Shown: piece after piece, positions 17,794 to 25,855 of the stretch
How the letters are laid out: each line of letters begins with the position of its first letter
How positions within the stretch are numbered: the first letter of the stretch is position 1
From: Bacillota bacterium
GTDB lineage: Bacteria > Bacillota > UBA4882 > UBA8346
Length of the DNA: 64,000 nucleotides
Assembly (NCBI GenBank): GCA_023394955.1
Contig: JAEWZY010000045.1
Location: forward strand, 1-64,000
Reading direction: 5' to 3'
Notes under the pieces: generated by a model
Database searches by the model: none
The model's input: only the letters and a program-made list of their open reading frames with translations
What the model was told of the DNA's origin: nothing
Position numbers and translations under genes: made by a program

Positions 17794-18537
17794 ATGAATC
17801 CAATTGCATTCAAGTTAGGATCAATTCAGGTCTTTTGGTATGGTGTGTTAGTGGCTGCCGCCATCGGCATCAGTTATTGGTTGGCCCGGCGTAACATCCG
17901 GGCCGATGGAATGGATCCCGATAAAACCGATGGACTGTTTTTAAAATTAATTGTCGTCATTATTGTTGGCGCGCGACTTGCCTACGTAGTCAGTGATTGG
18001 GCGTTTTTTCAAACCAATCCCTGGGAGATCATCCGGACCGATCATGGTGGGATGGGATCTCATGGAGCCATTATCGCCGCGCTTGTTTTCGGATACTATT
18101 GGACTAAAAAGGAGGGAATCGGCTATTGGCGAGTGGCGGATGCCGTTGCTCCGGCGTTCCCGGTTGGGCATATCTGCGTCCGGCTGGGTAACTTCATCAA
18201 TGGGGAGTTGTACGGCCCGCCGACTACTTTGCCTTGGGGGGTGAAATTTCCAGGGACCGCCGGGCCGGCGCATCCCAGCCAGTTGTATGAGTTATTAACT
18301 TCGTTAATTATTTTGCCGTTGGCTTTGAAGTGGTCCGTTAAGCCCTGTTATCCCGGTTACGCCTTTGTCCGGGTATTACTGGCTCATTCTCTGGTCCGGT
18401 TCTTCATGGATTTTCTGCGTCAGCCCGGCCAGTCCCTTAGGGGTCTAGTGTTGACGCAATATATTGCGCTGGGATTGGCGGTATTTTGCGCGTTGTTAAT
18501 TTGGTATTGGGAAAAAGGGGAAACGAAGCGGAGTTAG
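17794..18537 (+). CDS. lgt: Prolipoprotein diacylglyceryl transferase
   Basis: A 247-residue membrane enzyme that transfers diacylglycerol from phosphatidylglycerol to the lipobox Cys of prolipoproteins. The Lgt signature is clear: GGMGSHGAIIA near residue 86, RLGNFINGELYGPPT near 129, then HPSQLYE near 160 and RFFMDFLRQ near 206. About seven membrane helices are expected. It would mature the lipoproteins of this window, such as TctC and the DctP-like sensor. A CGGC-domain gene follows. Confidence 0.95.
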   Translation: MNPIAFKLGSIQVFWYGVLVAAAIGISYWLARRNIRADGMDPDKTDGLFLKLIVVIIVGARLAYVVSDWAFFQTNPWEIIRTDHGGMGSHGAIIAALVFGYYWTKKEGIGYWRVADAVAPAFPVGHICVRLGNFINGELYGPPTTLPWGVKFPGTAGPAHPSQLYELLTSLIILPLALKWSVKPCYPGYAFVRVLLAHSLVRFFMDFLRQPGQSLRGLVLTQYIALGLAVFCALLIWYWEKGETKRS

Positions 18538-18581
18538 TGTTGTAAAATCCTTATAAAGCGTAACTAAAGGGGGAGTTTATT

Positions 18582-18914
18582 ATGAAACTTGGTTTAATCC
18601 GGTGTTTACAGACGGAAGATCTGTGTCCGGCGACTACGGATTTAAAATTTATCAAAGCAAAAAAAGGCGCTTTCGAAGGAATTACCGAAGATGTTGAACT
18701 TATCGGCATAATTACCTGCGGCGGTTGCCCCGGGAAAAAAGCGGTGACCCGGGCGATGCAGATGGTGGAACGAGGAGCGGATGCAATTGCCTTAGCTTCC
18801 TGTATTACCAAAGGTAATCCCATTGGGTTCCCTTGTCCGCATGTCGCAGCTATGAAAGAGGCCATCGCCAAAAAAGTAGGCGATAAAGTAAGAATCATTG
18901 GTTATACCCACTAA
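18582..18914 (+). CDS. CGGC domain-containing protein, copy 1
   Basis: A 110-residue protein of the CGGC-domain family. It carries CLQTEDLCPATTDL near residue 8 and the eponymous ITCGGCPGKKAV near 47, plus a later ASCITKG. The conserved Cys residues suggest metal or iron-sulfur binding, but no function is established. A paralogue of identical length lies at 40576-40908. The ATG follows AAAGGGGGAG. Unlike the paralogue, no GCATATGCCC element precedes it; lgt is immediately upstream. Confidence 0.85.
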   Translation: MKLGLIRCLQTEDLCPATTDLKFIKAKKGAFEGITEDVELIGIITCGGCPGKKAVTRAMQMVERGADAIALASCITKGNPIGFPCPHVAAMKEAIAKKVGDKVRIIGYTH

Positions 18915-18925
18915 AAAATAGAGGA

Positions 18926-19131
18926 TTATCATTATATTTATCAAAATTGCGTCGCAAAGTTAAAGCGGATATGTTCTTCACAGAATTAGGGTTTACTTAT
19001 ACCGGATCCATAGACGGTCATGCTCCCAAACTTTTGGTTCAATTGCTTAAGATGGTCCGGCTCTCGTCCATACAGTTATTTCCAAAAATAAAAAAGTCGA
19101 ATCAGCTCCGGCTATGGCGAAAATAGCCTGA
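18926..19131 (+). pseudogene. dxs: Fragment of 1-deoxyxylulose-5-phosphate synthase
   Basis: In one frame the sequence reads LRRKVKADMFFTELGFTYTG, followed by SIDGHAPKLLVQLLK. After a frameshift near 19055-19060 it continues ALVHTVISKNKK and a Pro-Ala remnant to a stop at 19129. This order matches the middle of Dxs (the FEELGF-Y-GP-DGH block followed by P-LVHV-TKKGKG). No start and no flanking Dxs domains are present, so this is a dead remnant. An intact dxs must be elsewhere if the pathway is used. Confidence 0.75.
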
Positions 19132-19321
19132 AAACGAGGGATTACAGCGCTTCAGCCGGTAAGGGAATGAACTGGTGAGGGGCTGTTTGTGGCCCCGATT
19201 CAGATCTCGTCGGAATCAAGGTTTTGGATTTTGGTTAATTTCCGTTCGCGGTTTTGATGAAGTTATAGGCTTGTTCGATATGGTTGAAAATTATTTTGCC
19301 TTCGTGGTTAGTTAAATTTTA
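19132..19321. other. Non-coding gap
   Basis: Between the dxs remnant and the FadR-type regulator's promoter. No gene, RNA or repeat can be supported here; it may contain further decayed sequence. Confidence 0.4.
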
Positions 19322-19350
19322 TTGAATTCGATTAAAGAATATGATATACT
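19322..19350 (+). promoter_or_regulatory. Promoter of the FadR-type regulator gene
   Basis: TTGAAT (19322-19327) and TATACT (19345-19350) with a 17-base spacer. A perfect 16-bp palindrome lies 6 bases downstream. Confidence 0.7.
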
Positions 19351-19356
19351 GACAGA

Positions 19357-19372
19357 GGTAAGACGTCTTACC
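19357..19372. promoter_or_regulatory. FadR-type operator 1 (perfect palindrome)
   Basis: GGTAAGACGTCTTACC is a perfect 16-bp palindrome covering the expected transcription start of the regulator gene. GGT-N-ACC symmetry is typical of FadR-subfamily operators. A second copy matching at 14 of 16 positions lies upstream of the lyase genes. Confidence 0.8.
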
Positions 19373-19398
19373 AATAAATTTTGAACTAAGGATAAATT

Positions 19399-20091
19399 TT
19401 GGACGCGAAAAAACGAAAAAAAATTTGGGAACAAGTCGTCGATCAAATTAAGTCATTGATTATAAGCGGGAAATGGGAAATAGGGCGGCAGTTACCGGCG
19501 GAAATAGAGTTGGCTAAGGAATTTGGAGTTAGCCGACCTACCTTGAGAGAGGCTATTAAACATTTGAGTCTCTTGGGTTTAATTGAAGTCCGGCATGGTC
19601 AAGGTAGTTTTGTCACCACTCCCAATAATGAGTCATTTATGCGCCCGCTAGCTTCAATGTTAATCCAAGAAAAGCAAAGTACCTTGGAGATTGTTGAAGC
19701 CCGAATCATGATAGAAACCACTACCGCATTCCTAGCCGCGAAACGCATTACCGAAGATGATATTTTAATCTTAAAAAATAATTTACTTAAAATGGAACAA
19801 TGTAAAAATAATATTGATGAATACGTTGAAATCGATCACTTGTTTCATAAGCAAATCGCGCTGGCGGCGAAAAATATAATAATCATAAAAATGTTTGAAG
19901 CAGTGGAAGACCTTTTAGTGACCCAACAGTTCCGGAAAGTAATTTCACCTAATATGAAAACAGGAATTGAAGAACATTATAAAATTTTTGAAGCACTTAT
20001 TGCGGCTGATTCTGAAAAAGCGCAATTTGCAATGAACGAACATTTAAAGGCAACGTTGTTCCGGAGATATTTGACTATGATAGAAAAGTAA
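19399..20091 (+). CDS. GntR-family transcriptional regulator, FadR subfamily
   Basis: A 230-residue regulator. The N-terminal winged helix has LPAEIELAKEFGVSRPTLREA at residues 32-52, and the C-terminal all-helical FCD domain includes EARIMIETTTAFLAAKR and EHYKIFEALI with the His residues that bind metal in this family. It starts with TTG after AAGGAT. Palindromic operators lie before this gene and before the lyase pair downstream, so it probably represses itself and the lyase/TRAP genes, released by an organic-acid ligand. Confidence 0.88.
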   Translation: MDAKKRKKIWEQVVDQIKSLIISGKWEIGRQLPAEIELAKEFGVSRPTLREAIKHLSLLGLIEVRHGQGSFVTTPNNESFMRPLASMLIQEKQSTLEIVEARIMIETTTAFLAAKRITEDDILILKNNLLKMEQCKNNIDEYVEIDHLFHKQIALAAKNIIIIKMFEAVEDLLVTQQFRKVISPNMKTGIEEHYKIFEALIAADSEKAQFAMNEHLKATLFRRYLTMIEK

Positions 20092-20146
20092 TAATTTTCA
20101 GAACGATAATAATAAAGTTGAATGAAAAGATTTTTTTAAAATTAAA

Positions 20147-20162
20147 GGTCAGACCTCTTACC
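20147..20162. promoter_or_regulatory. FadR-type operator 2, upstream of the lyase-TRAP operon
   Basis: GGTCAGACCTCTTACC matches operator 1 at 14 of 16 positions. It lies 69 bases before the chosen start of the small lyase subunit, indicating control by the adjacent FadR-type regulator. Confidence 0.75.
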
Positions 20163-20230
20163 TCCTGAAATGTGTAAAATTGAAATGGAGCCGGGTTTTA
20201 TAGAAAAATTAGATGAAAGGAAGAATGATT

Positions 20231-20557
20231 ATGAAAAAGGCATTAAAAATGGCAGAGAAAGATAATGTGGCCACGGTTTTATCAAAAGTTGAGCAGGGTG
20301 AAGAAGTTAAAATACTTTCGCCTAAAGGAGTTATTTTAGATAAAGTATTGGCTACACAGACTATTCCTTTTGGTTTTAAGATTTCCCTCGACAATATTTC
20401 TAAAGATGAAAATATTTATAAATACGGCGCTTTGATTGGCAAAAGCTATTGTGAAATCAAAAAAGGCGAAGCGGTACATATCCATAATATTGAAAGCAAT
20501 CGAATTAATATTCCAAGGGAAAGGATCGACATTATGGTAAAAGACATGGGACTTTAA
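20231..20557 (+). CDS. UxaA-family lyase small subunit (SAF domain)
   Basis: A 108-residue SAF-domain protein. TIPFGFKISL, YKYGALIGK and AVHIHNIESNR are the usual landmarks of the N-terminal domain of altronate/galactarate dehydratases. It pairs with the large subunit 65 nt downstream. The frame opens at 20213, but the ATG at 20231 sits 7 nt after AAAGGAAG. SuyA of (2R)-sulfolactate sulfo-lyase is built the same way, so altronate, galactarate or sulfolactate could be the substrate. Confidence 0.82.
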   Translation: MKKALKMAEKDNVATVLSKVEQGEEVKILSPKGVILDKVLATQTIPFGFKISLDNISKDENIYKYGALIGKSYCEIKKGEAVHIHNIESNRINIPRERIDIMVKDMGL

Positions 20558-20622
20558 TTATAAACATGCCGAAGATTGAGGGATTTATAAAAATTTAAAT
20601 AATAATTAGGAGGCATAACATA

Positions 20623-21804
20623 ATGCAATTCCGAGGTTATATCCGCAAAGACGATCAGGTGGGAGTCAGGAACTTATATCTTGTCCTGGGAGTATGCGAT
20701 GCGGTGGAGGGAATAGTCAAAGCTATTGCTAAGGAATTTAATGATGTGATTACAGTTACTTCAGCCCATGGTTGTCCCGCCGCCGGCAATGAGCAGGTTA
20801 TAAATAATATGACCGGGCTGGCTAATAATCCAAATGTAGTGGGAGTTCTTATTATCGGTATTGGTTGCGAAGGGGTAAAGCCCGAGATGATTGTCGATTT
20901 GATGGATAGTAAGAAACCGGTAGAAATTATCGAAGTTGTAGATGAAAAAGGGACCAGAAATACAATTGAAAAAGGGATCAAAATCATTAAAGATATGAAA
21001 AAAGCTTTTGGTCAACCTGAACGGGAACCGGTTGATATTGGTAAATTGATCGTCGGCGTTAAATGCGGCGGCTCTGATGCTACTTCCGGGATCGCCGCTA
21101 ATTCCAGCGTTGGTGCGGCAGTCGATCAATTGGTCGATTTGGGGGCGACAGTACTTTTTACGGAACCGATTGAATGTATCGGCGGCGAAGAAGAACTGGC
21201 AGCCAGAGCGGTTAATCAGGAGGTAGCTGATCAGCTTAAAAAGACAATTAGTTTAGAACAAAAAAGATGGACCGTGCCTGGAACTGAAGTGGAGTTCATG
21301 TGTATCGGCAATATTAAGGGGGGTCTATCTACGATTGAAGAAAAATCCCTTGGCGCAATCCATAAATCCGGTAGTCGTCCTATTCAAGGAGTGCTTGAAT
21401 ATAGCGACAGGATTTTGGAGAGACCGAAGAAAAACGGTATCTATCTTCAAGACGGGACAATGCTGTTTTCTCATTGCTTAACTCATTTAGCCGCAGCCGG
21501 GTGCCAGCTCCTCATCTTTACCACTGGAATCGGAGCCTCTGTAAGCAGCCAACTTCTTCCGACAATTAGGGTTTGCGGCAATCCTGATTCATATCGAAAT
21601 ATGATTGACGACATGGATATTAATGCCGGGACTATTGTTGAGGGTACGGAGTCTATTAACACAGTCGGAGAAAAAATAGTCGCGAAATTGATCAAAGTGG
21701 CGGAAGGTGAAAAGACCAAGATTGAAGGCATTGGGTATTCGGGTTTTGCTATTTATAAAAAAGATCCTAGACTTGAATATTTCATTCAACGATACATGAA
21801 ATGA
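20623..21804 (+). CDS. UxaA-family lyase large subunit (altronate dehydratase or sulfo-lyase type)
   Basis: A 393-residue catalytic subunit. It begins RGYIRKDDQVGVRNLYLVL and has HGCPAAG near residue 47, GVKCGGSDATSGIAAN near 141, EPIECIGGEEEL near 181 and FTTGIGASVSSQLLPTI near 300. The conserved Cys and acidic residues bind an iron-type cofactor in the family. Together with the small subunit it should eliminate water from a sugar acid or sulfite from sulfolactate. It is followed by TRAP transporter genes likely to import the substrate, under the FadR-type regulator. Confidence 0.85.
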   Translation: MQFRGYIRKDDQVGVRNLYLVLGVCDAVEGIVKAIAKEFNDVITVTSAHGCPAAGNEQVINNMTGLANNPNVVGVLIIGIGCEGVKPEMIVDLMDSKKPVEIIEVVDEKGTRNTIEKGIKIIKDMKKAFGQPEREPVDIGKLIVGVKCGGSDATSGIAANSSVGAAVDQLVDLGATVLFTEPIECIGGEEELAARAVNQEVADQLKKTISLEQKRWTVPGTEVEFMCIGNIKGGLSTIEEKSLGAIHKSGSRPIQGVLEYSDRILERPKKNGIYLQDGTMLFSHCLTHLAAAGCQLLIFTTGIGASVSSQLLPTIRVCGNPDSYRNMIDDMDINAGTIVEGTESINTVGEKIVAKLIKVAEGEKTKIEGIGYSGFAIYKKDPRLEYFIQRYMK

Positions 21805-21945
21805 GTAGAAATATAAAATTGAATTATTATTTAATTTAGAGCATATTAGTATTTTACACAAAGCACTAATGGTTGGGTAAATGAATGGAAAGGAGATGAT
21901 TTTTTAAAATTCTACTTTCGAAAAAATAAAAAAGGAGATGGAAAA

Positions 21946-22935
21946 ATGAAGAGATTGAGGAAATGTATTCTTTTAATGCTTCTAACTTGTTTAATTGTAA
22001 GTTCTATGTCTTTTGCAAGTAACAAGATTATTCTAAAGTTAGCCCACCATTACCCTATGGGGCATCCTCATACTTTAGGGTGCGAGTACTTTAAAAAGGT
22101 CGTGGAAACTCGTAGTAACCGGGAAATTGAAGTCCAACTTTACCCGAACAACCAAATGGGTGATTCTCGTCAAATATTCGAAAACCTGATGATGGGATCT
22201 TTGGACATAATTCTTACGGACCCCGGAGCGCCGGCTTTTGCTAAATTGCCGCTTTGGGATATGGTAATGGGACCTTTTATGTATCGGGATTATAATCATG
22301 CTTATAAAGTTGCCCATTCACCTTTCATGGAAAAAATGTATGACGATTGCGAAAAAAAGATTGGCGTAACGGTAATCAGCCCTATCTGGTCTTATGGAAC
22401 GAGGCATTTAACAACAACTAGAACAGCGGTCCGAAAGCCCGATGACTTAAAGGGTCTAAAGATTCGCACGCCGGAGATTCCGGGTTTTATCAAGGCCATC
22501 GAAGTAATTGGCGGGACCCCTACTCCGATAAGTTTCGGCGATTTATATCTTGCCCTAAAACAAAATGTAGTGGATGGTCAAGAGAATCCGGTGGGGGTAA
22601 TTTATGCCAATAAGTATTATGAAGCGCAAAAATATCTAATTTTAACCGGACATATAATTAGTAAAAACACGGTTTTTATGAATACGGCAGCTTTAAAAAA
22701 GTTATCTAAGAAGAATCAATTGCTTCTAAAGCAGGTTGCTGAGGAAGCCGGTCTTTATAATGATAAGTTAATGGTGGACAACGAGACGGAAATGATGGCA
22801 AAGCTCAAAGAACTCGGCATGGAAATAATTACTCCGGATACAAAAGCTTTTCATGAAAAAGCAATGGTAGGATTGAAGAAATGGTTTAATGAGGGACAAC
22901 TGGAGTTTTACAACAAAATCCAAAGTGTTAAATGA
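21946..22935 (+). CDS. dctP: TRAP transporter substrate-binding protein 1 (DctP family)
   Basis: A 329-residue receptor with a cleaved signal peptide (residues 1-25, ending SMSFAS). Mature sequence has LKLAHHYPMGHPH, LYPNNQMGDSRQIFENLMMG and the ligand-binding GLKIRTPEIPGF, whose Arg contacts the substrate carboxylate in DctP proteins, then NVVDGQENP near residue 207. It delivers an organic acid to DctQ and DctM encoded next. Two AAGGAGATG sequences precede the ATG; the nearer is the ribosome site. A strong hairpin follows the gene. Confidence 0.93.
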   Translation: MKRLRKCILLMLLTCLIVSSMSFASNKIILKLAHHYPMGHPHTLGCEYFKKVVETRSNREIEVQLYPNNQMGDSRQIFENLMMGSLDIILTDPGAPAFAKLPLWDMVMGPFMYRDYNHAYKVAHSPFMEKMYDDCEKKIGVTVISPIWSYGTRHLTTTRTAVRKPDDLKGLKIRTPEIPGFIKAIEVIGGTPTPISFGDLYLALKQNVVDGQENPVGVIYANKYYEAQKYLILTGHIISKNTVFMNTAALKKLSKKNQLLLKQVAEEAGLYNDKLMVDNETEMMAKLKELGMEIITPDTKAFHEKAMVGLKKWFNEGQLEFYNKIQSVK

Positions 22936-22948
22936 ACTTTATTTTTGA

Positions 22949-22977
22949 AGATAATGGGGAAAAATTCCCCATTATCT
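22949..22977 (+). repeat. Hairpin between dctP and dctQ of TRAP operon 1
   Basis: AGATAATGGGGAA (22949-22961) and TTCCCCATTATCT (22965-22977) form a perfect 13-bp stem with a 3-base loop and no U-tract after it. Its place between dctP and dctQ suggests differential mRNA stability or partial attenuation. Confidence 0.75.
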
Positions 22978-23014
22978 AAATAATTCATCTAAAAAAATAA
23001 AAAGGATGAAGGAA

Positions 23015-23494
23015 ATGGGAAATAATGAGATTCGTAAATATTTAAATATTTTTAATAAATTTTTTGAGGTATCATCGATCGTCATTTTTAGTATAATGCT
23101 GATAAGTGTTGTAATGCAAGTTCTTTTTCGTTACGTATTGAAAACACCTTTAATTTGGATCGAAGAAATTACCCGTTTTTTATTGATTTGGGCCGTTTTT
23201 ATAGGGAGTGTTGTAGCCCAAAAAAAAGTTGTTCACCCTCGGGTTGATTTTGTTATAGATTTACTCCCGAAACGATTAGCAAAGAAAGTAAACATTTTTT
23301 TAGATCTGATAGTGCTGCTTTTCTGTATCAGTATGCTTTATTATGGGTTTCAGTTAGCATTGGTTTTAAAAAATTTATATACTCCGACATTAGGCATTTC
23401 TCTTTTTTATTTATATATTTCGATTCCAGTTACTGCAACGGCTATGGCGGTTAATCAAATGGGTTTTATTAGAGAAGCCTTCAGGTCGAATTGA
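23015..23494 (+). CDS. dctQ: TRAP transporter small membrane subunit 1 (DctQ family)
   Basis: A 159-residue protein with four membrane helices. Typical DctQ sequence is seen: MQVLFRYVLKTPLIWIEEIT near residue 32, then RFLLIWAVFIGSVVA. It supports the large DctM subunit. The ATG at 23015 lies 9 nt after AAGGA; an in-frame ATG at 23006 is too close to that site. DctM follows after 16 nt. Confidence 0.9.
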   Translation: MGNNEIRKYLNIFNKFFEVSSIVIFSIMLISVVMQVLFRYVLKTPLIWIEEITRFLLIWAVFIGSVVAQKKVVHPRVDFVIDLLPKRLAKKVNIFLDLIVLLFCISMLYYGFQLALVLKNLYTPTLGISLFYLYISIPVTATAMAVNQMGFIREAFRSN

Positions 23495-23510
23495 TAAAGG
23501 AGGTTAAATA

Positions 23511-24788
23511 ATGGCGCTATTATTGGCCTTGTTATTAATCTTATTTTTAATCGGAGTCCCGATATTTATTTCCATGGGGATAGCTTCCCTGGCGCATTCC
23601 ATAGTTAATCACGTATCCGTAGTGTCCCTTTTTCAGCAGATGGTTCGAGGGGTGGATAGTTTTACGATCGTTTCAGTGCCGGCGTTTATTTTATCCGCAA
23701 ATATAATGAATGAAAGCGGTATTACCAATAGACTCTTTAATTTTGCCAACTGCTTGGTCGGGCATATCCGGGGAGGATTGGCGCACACAAACGTTATGGC
23801 CAGCGTTATTTTCGCGGGGATGTCGGGTTCAGCCATTGCCGACGCTGGAGGATTGGGTTCCATTGAAATTAAGGCCATGCGTGATAGTGGATTCAGTTCG
23901 GAATTTTCATCGGCGATCACCGCCGCCTCCGCAATCATTGGGCCGATAATTCCTCCGAGCATACCAATGGTTTTGTATGCGGCTTCGGGAAATGTTTCTG
24001 TTGGCCGATTGTTTTTAGCTGGGTTTATGCCAGGAATTTTAATGGCTATCACACAAATGATAATTATTTACCATATAGCGAAAAAACGTGATTATCCCAG
24101 TTGCGAAAGGGCTAGTTCTAAACAAATTTGGGTATCGTTTAAGGAATCATTTTGGGCGCTCTTATCACCGGTGATTTTACTAGGTGGAATATTTTCAGGT
24201 ATATTTACACCTACGGAAGCCGCCGCGATATCGGTTGTTTATTCCTTAATAGTAGCAAAATTTATTTATAAAGAATTTGATTGGAAAAGAATGTACCAAG
24301 TGTTAAATGAATCATTACAATCGACCGCCATAATCGGAATAATTATCGCTTTTTCGTTTGGGCTCGGTTATTTATTAACTTTGAGTCAGCTCCCGCAACA
24401 TGCGGCGGAATTGTTATGCGGGATAACCACGAATCCACTCTTGATTTTGTTGATCCTTAATGCGTTTTTCTTACTCGTGGGAATGTTTATGGACCCGTCA
24501 GCCTCGATTTTAATTTTGACTCCTATTTTGATGCCGGTTATTCATCAAGTGGGCATTGATCCGGTTCATTTTGGGTTGGTTATGGTATTAAACCTAATGA
24601 TTGGCATGGTGACTCCTCCGGTAGGTACGGCTTTATATGCCGTGGCGCGGGTTGGCAATGTTACAGTTGAAAATTTGTTAAAGGAACTGACGCCATTTTT
24701 TATTTCTTTGGTGGTTGTGTTGATGTTGATAACTTTCTTTCCTGGGTTGATAACTATTCTTCCTGATCTTTTTATGGGGAAAGGATAA
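23511..24788 (+). CDS. dctM: TRAP transporter large membrane subunit 1 (DctM family)
   Basis: A 425-residue protein with about twelve membrane segments, forming the sodium-driven transport channel. Motifs of the family: VPAFILSANIMNESGIT near residue 55, FAGMSGSAIADAGGLG near 101, SAIIGPIIPPSIPMVLYAA near 140, FTPTEAAAISVVYSL near 230 and MIGMVTPPVGTALYA near 360. It ends the operon of regulator-controlled lyase and TRAP genes. A terminator-like hairpin is found about 100 nt downstream. Confidence 0.94.
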   Translation: MALLLALLLILFLIGVPIFISMGIASLAHSIVNHVSVVSLFQQMVRGVDSFTIVSVPAFILSANIMNESGITNRLFNFANCLVGHIRGGLAHTNVMASVIFAGMSGSAIADAGGLGSIEIKAMRDSGFSSEFSSAITAASAIIGPIIPPSIPMVLYAASGNVSVGRLFLAGFMPGILMAITQMIIIYHIAKKRDYPSCERASSKQIWVSFKESFWALLSPVILLGGIFSGIFTPTEAAAISVVYSLIVAKFIYKEFDWKRMYQVLNESLQSTAIIGIIIAFSFGLGYLLTLSQLPQHAAELLCGITTNPLLILLILNAFFLLVGMFMDPSASILILTPILMPVIHQVGIDPVHFGLVMVLNLMIGMVTPPVGTALYAVARVGNVTVENLLKELTPFFISLVVVLMLITFFPGLITILPDLFMGKG

Positions 24789-24890
24789 CGTTGGTTAATC
24801 CATTAAGGGGTTAACAGAGAATACTTTATAATATTAATTTGGGGTAATTAAACGGTCGAGAAACAATAGGTATTGACAGTGAAGCTTTAT

Positions 24891-24931
24891 AAAAAAACCG
24901 GATCTTGAAATAAAATGGAACCGGTTTTTTT
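24891..24931 (+). terminator. Rho-independent terminator after TRAP operon 1
   Basis: AAAAAACCGG is complementary to CCGGTTTTTT, which ends in a run of seven T. The loop of about 19 bases is long, but the U-tract is clear. It closes the lyase-TRAP operon. Confidence 0.65.
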
Positions 24932-24949
24932 ATAGTGCGTGCGTCGGCG

Positions 24950-25121
24950 CGCGGCCTAGATGGTAAAAGCCCATTGGGAAGTTGATAGCACCAACTGTTA
25001 GCCAAAGGCAAGGATGTCCATCGCGTTCGATTGCGTCTTAATCTTGATGAACCGCCGTATACCGAACGGTACGTACGGTGGTGTGAGAGGTTGTCGGACG
25101 AATTAACCATCTACCTCTTAC
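24950..25121 (+). mobile_element. 3' remnant of a group II intron (domains V and VI)
   Basis: ACCGCCGTATACC at 25051 pairs with the mirrored GTACGTACGGTGGT up to 25082, giving the short hairpin typical of group II intron domain V (GAACCG-CCGTA, then CGTACGGTGGTGTGAGAGG). Directly after it GTGAGAGGT and ACCTCTTAC can pair as domain VI. No reverse transcriptase reading frame and no 5' intron domains are visible upstream, so this is a dead tail of an insertion. The exact left boundary is uncertain. Confidence 0.7.
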
Positions 25122-25855
25122 TAGTAAATCCATTTCTTCTTAATATTGGTTGTACTCAGCCAGAACAGCGCCAAACTAAAACCGATCAATGCCATAAAGT
25201 TAATCCCTACCGGTAAGACGCCGTTCCCGTGAATGGCGGTTTTTAGAATATCCGTTCCATAAGTTAACGGGAGCAAATAAGCAAGGGGCCTTAATATTGC
25301 CGGCAACTGGTGGACGGGAACGAACAAGCCGCACAAAAAGAGCATTGGAAAACGGAAAAAATTGGAGTACGTCTGCGCTTCAAAGACTTCGTGAGCGGTT
25401 ACCGAGATAAACAGGCCGAGAAACGTCGAAGTGACGGCGATCAAAATGATACTGCCTATGGCATTTAACCAGTTTATTCCCGAAAGATCAGCCAGGCCCG
25501 CGGCAAACAGGACTGGAACAAAGGCGTTGATAATGCCGAAGGCGATTGCTCCGACGGTTTTGGCCAGCATTAACAGGTTTAAGTCGATGGGGGCTAAAAG
25601 CAGGCGTTCGAAAGAACGGCTTTTCCGTTCAAAGGTCAGGGTCACTGAAAGCAGGGAAGTCGTGCCGAAAAGGATCGCCATAGCGATGACCCCAGGCAAA
25701 AGATCCCGGATATCCAAGGTGTTTTTAGATCGTAAAAAGAACATCAGCGACCAGGCGATGGGAAAGATAATACCCCAACTGATGTTGGGCGGCTTTAAGT
25801 AATAGTTTTTCAGGTCTTTGCGAAAAATGTTCCAAAAGGCGATCCCGGTCTTCAT
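25121..25855 (-). CDS. ABC-2 type transporter permease
   Basis: A 244-residue membrane protein with about six helices, of the ABC-2 type used in drug, lipid or antibiotic export. The segment FERKSRSFERLLLAPIDL near residue 75 is the usual cytoplasmic loop, and FLCGLFVPVHQLPAIL near 175 precedes the last helices. It overlaps the ATPase gene by 4 nt. Its stop codon touches the end of the group II intron tail, so the insertion landed right after the gene. Cargo unknown. Confidence 0.88.
   Translation of the reverse strand: MKTGIAFWNIFRKDLKNYYLKPPNISWGIIFPIAWSLMFFLRSKNTLDIRDLLPGVIAMAILFGTTSLLSVTLTFERKSRSFERLLLAPIDLNLLMLAKTVGAIAFGIINAFVPVLFAAGLADLSGINWLNAIGSIILIAVTSTFLGLFISVTAHEVFEAQTYSNFFRFPMLFLCGLFVPVHQLPAILRPLAYLLPLTYGTDILKTAIHGNGVLPVGINFMALIGFSLALFWLSTTNIKKKWIY

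Noticed and set aside
24826..25110. 94-codon minus-strand frame over the group II intron tail
   Set aside because: Structured RNA explains the sequence; no protein family or ribosome site.
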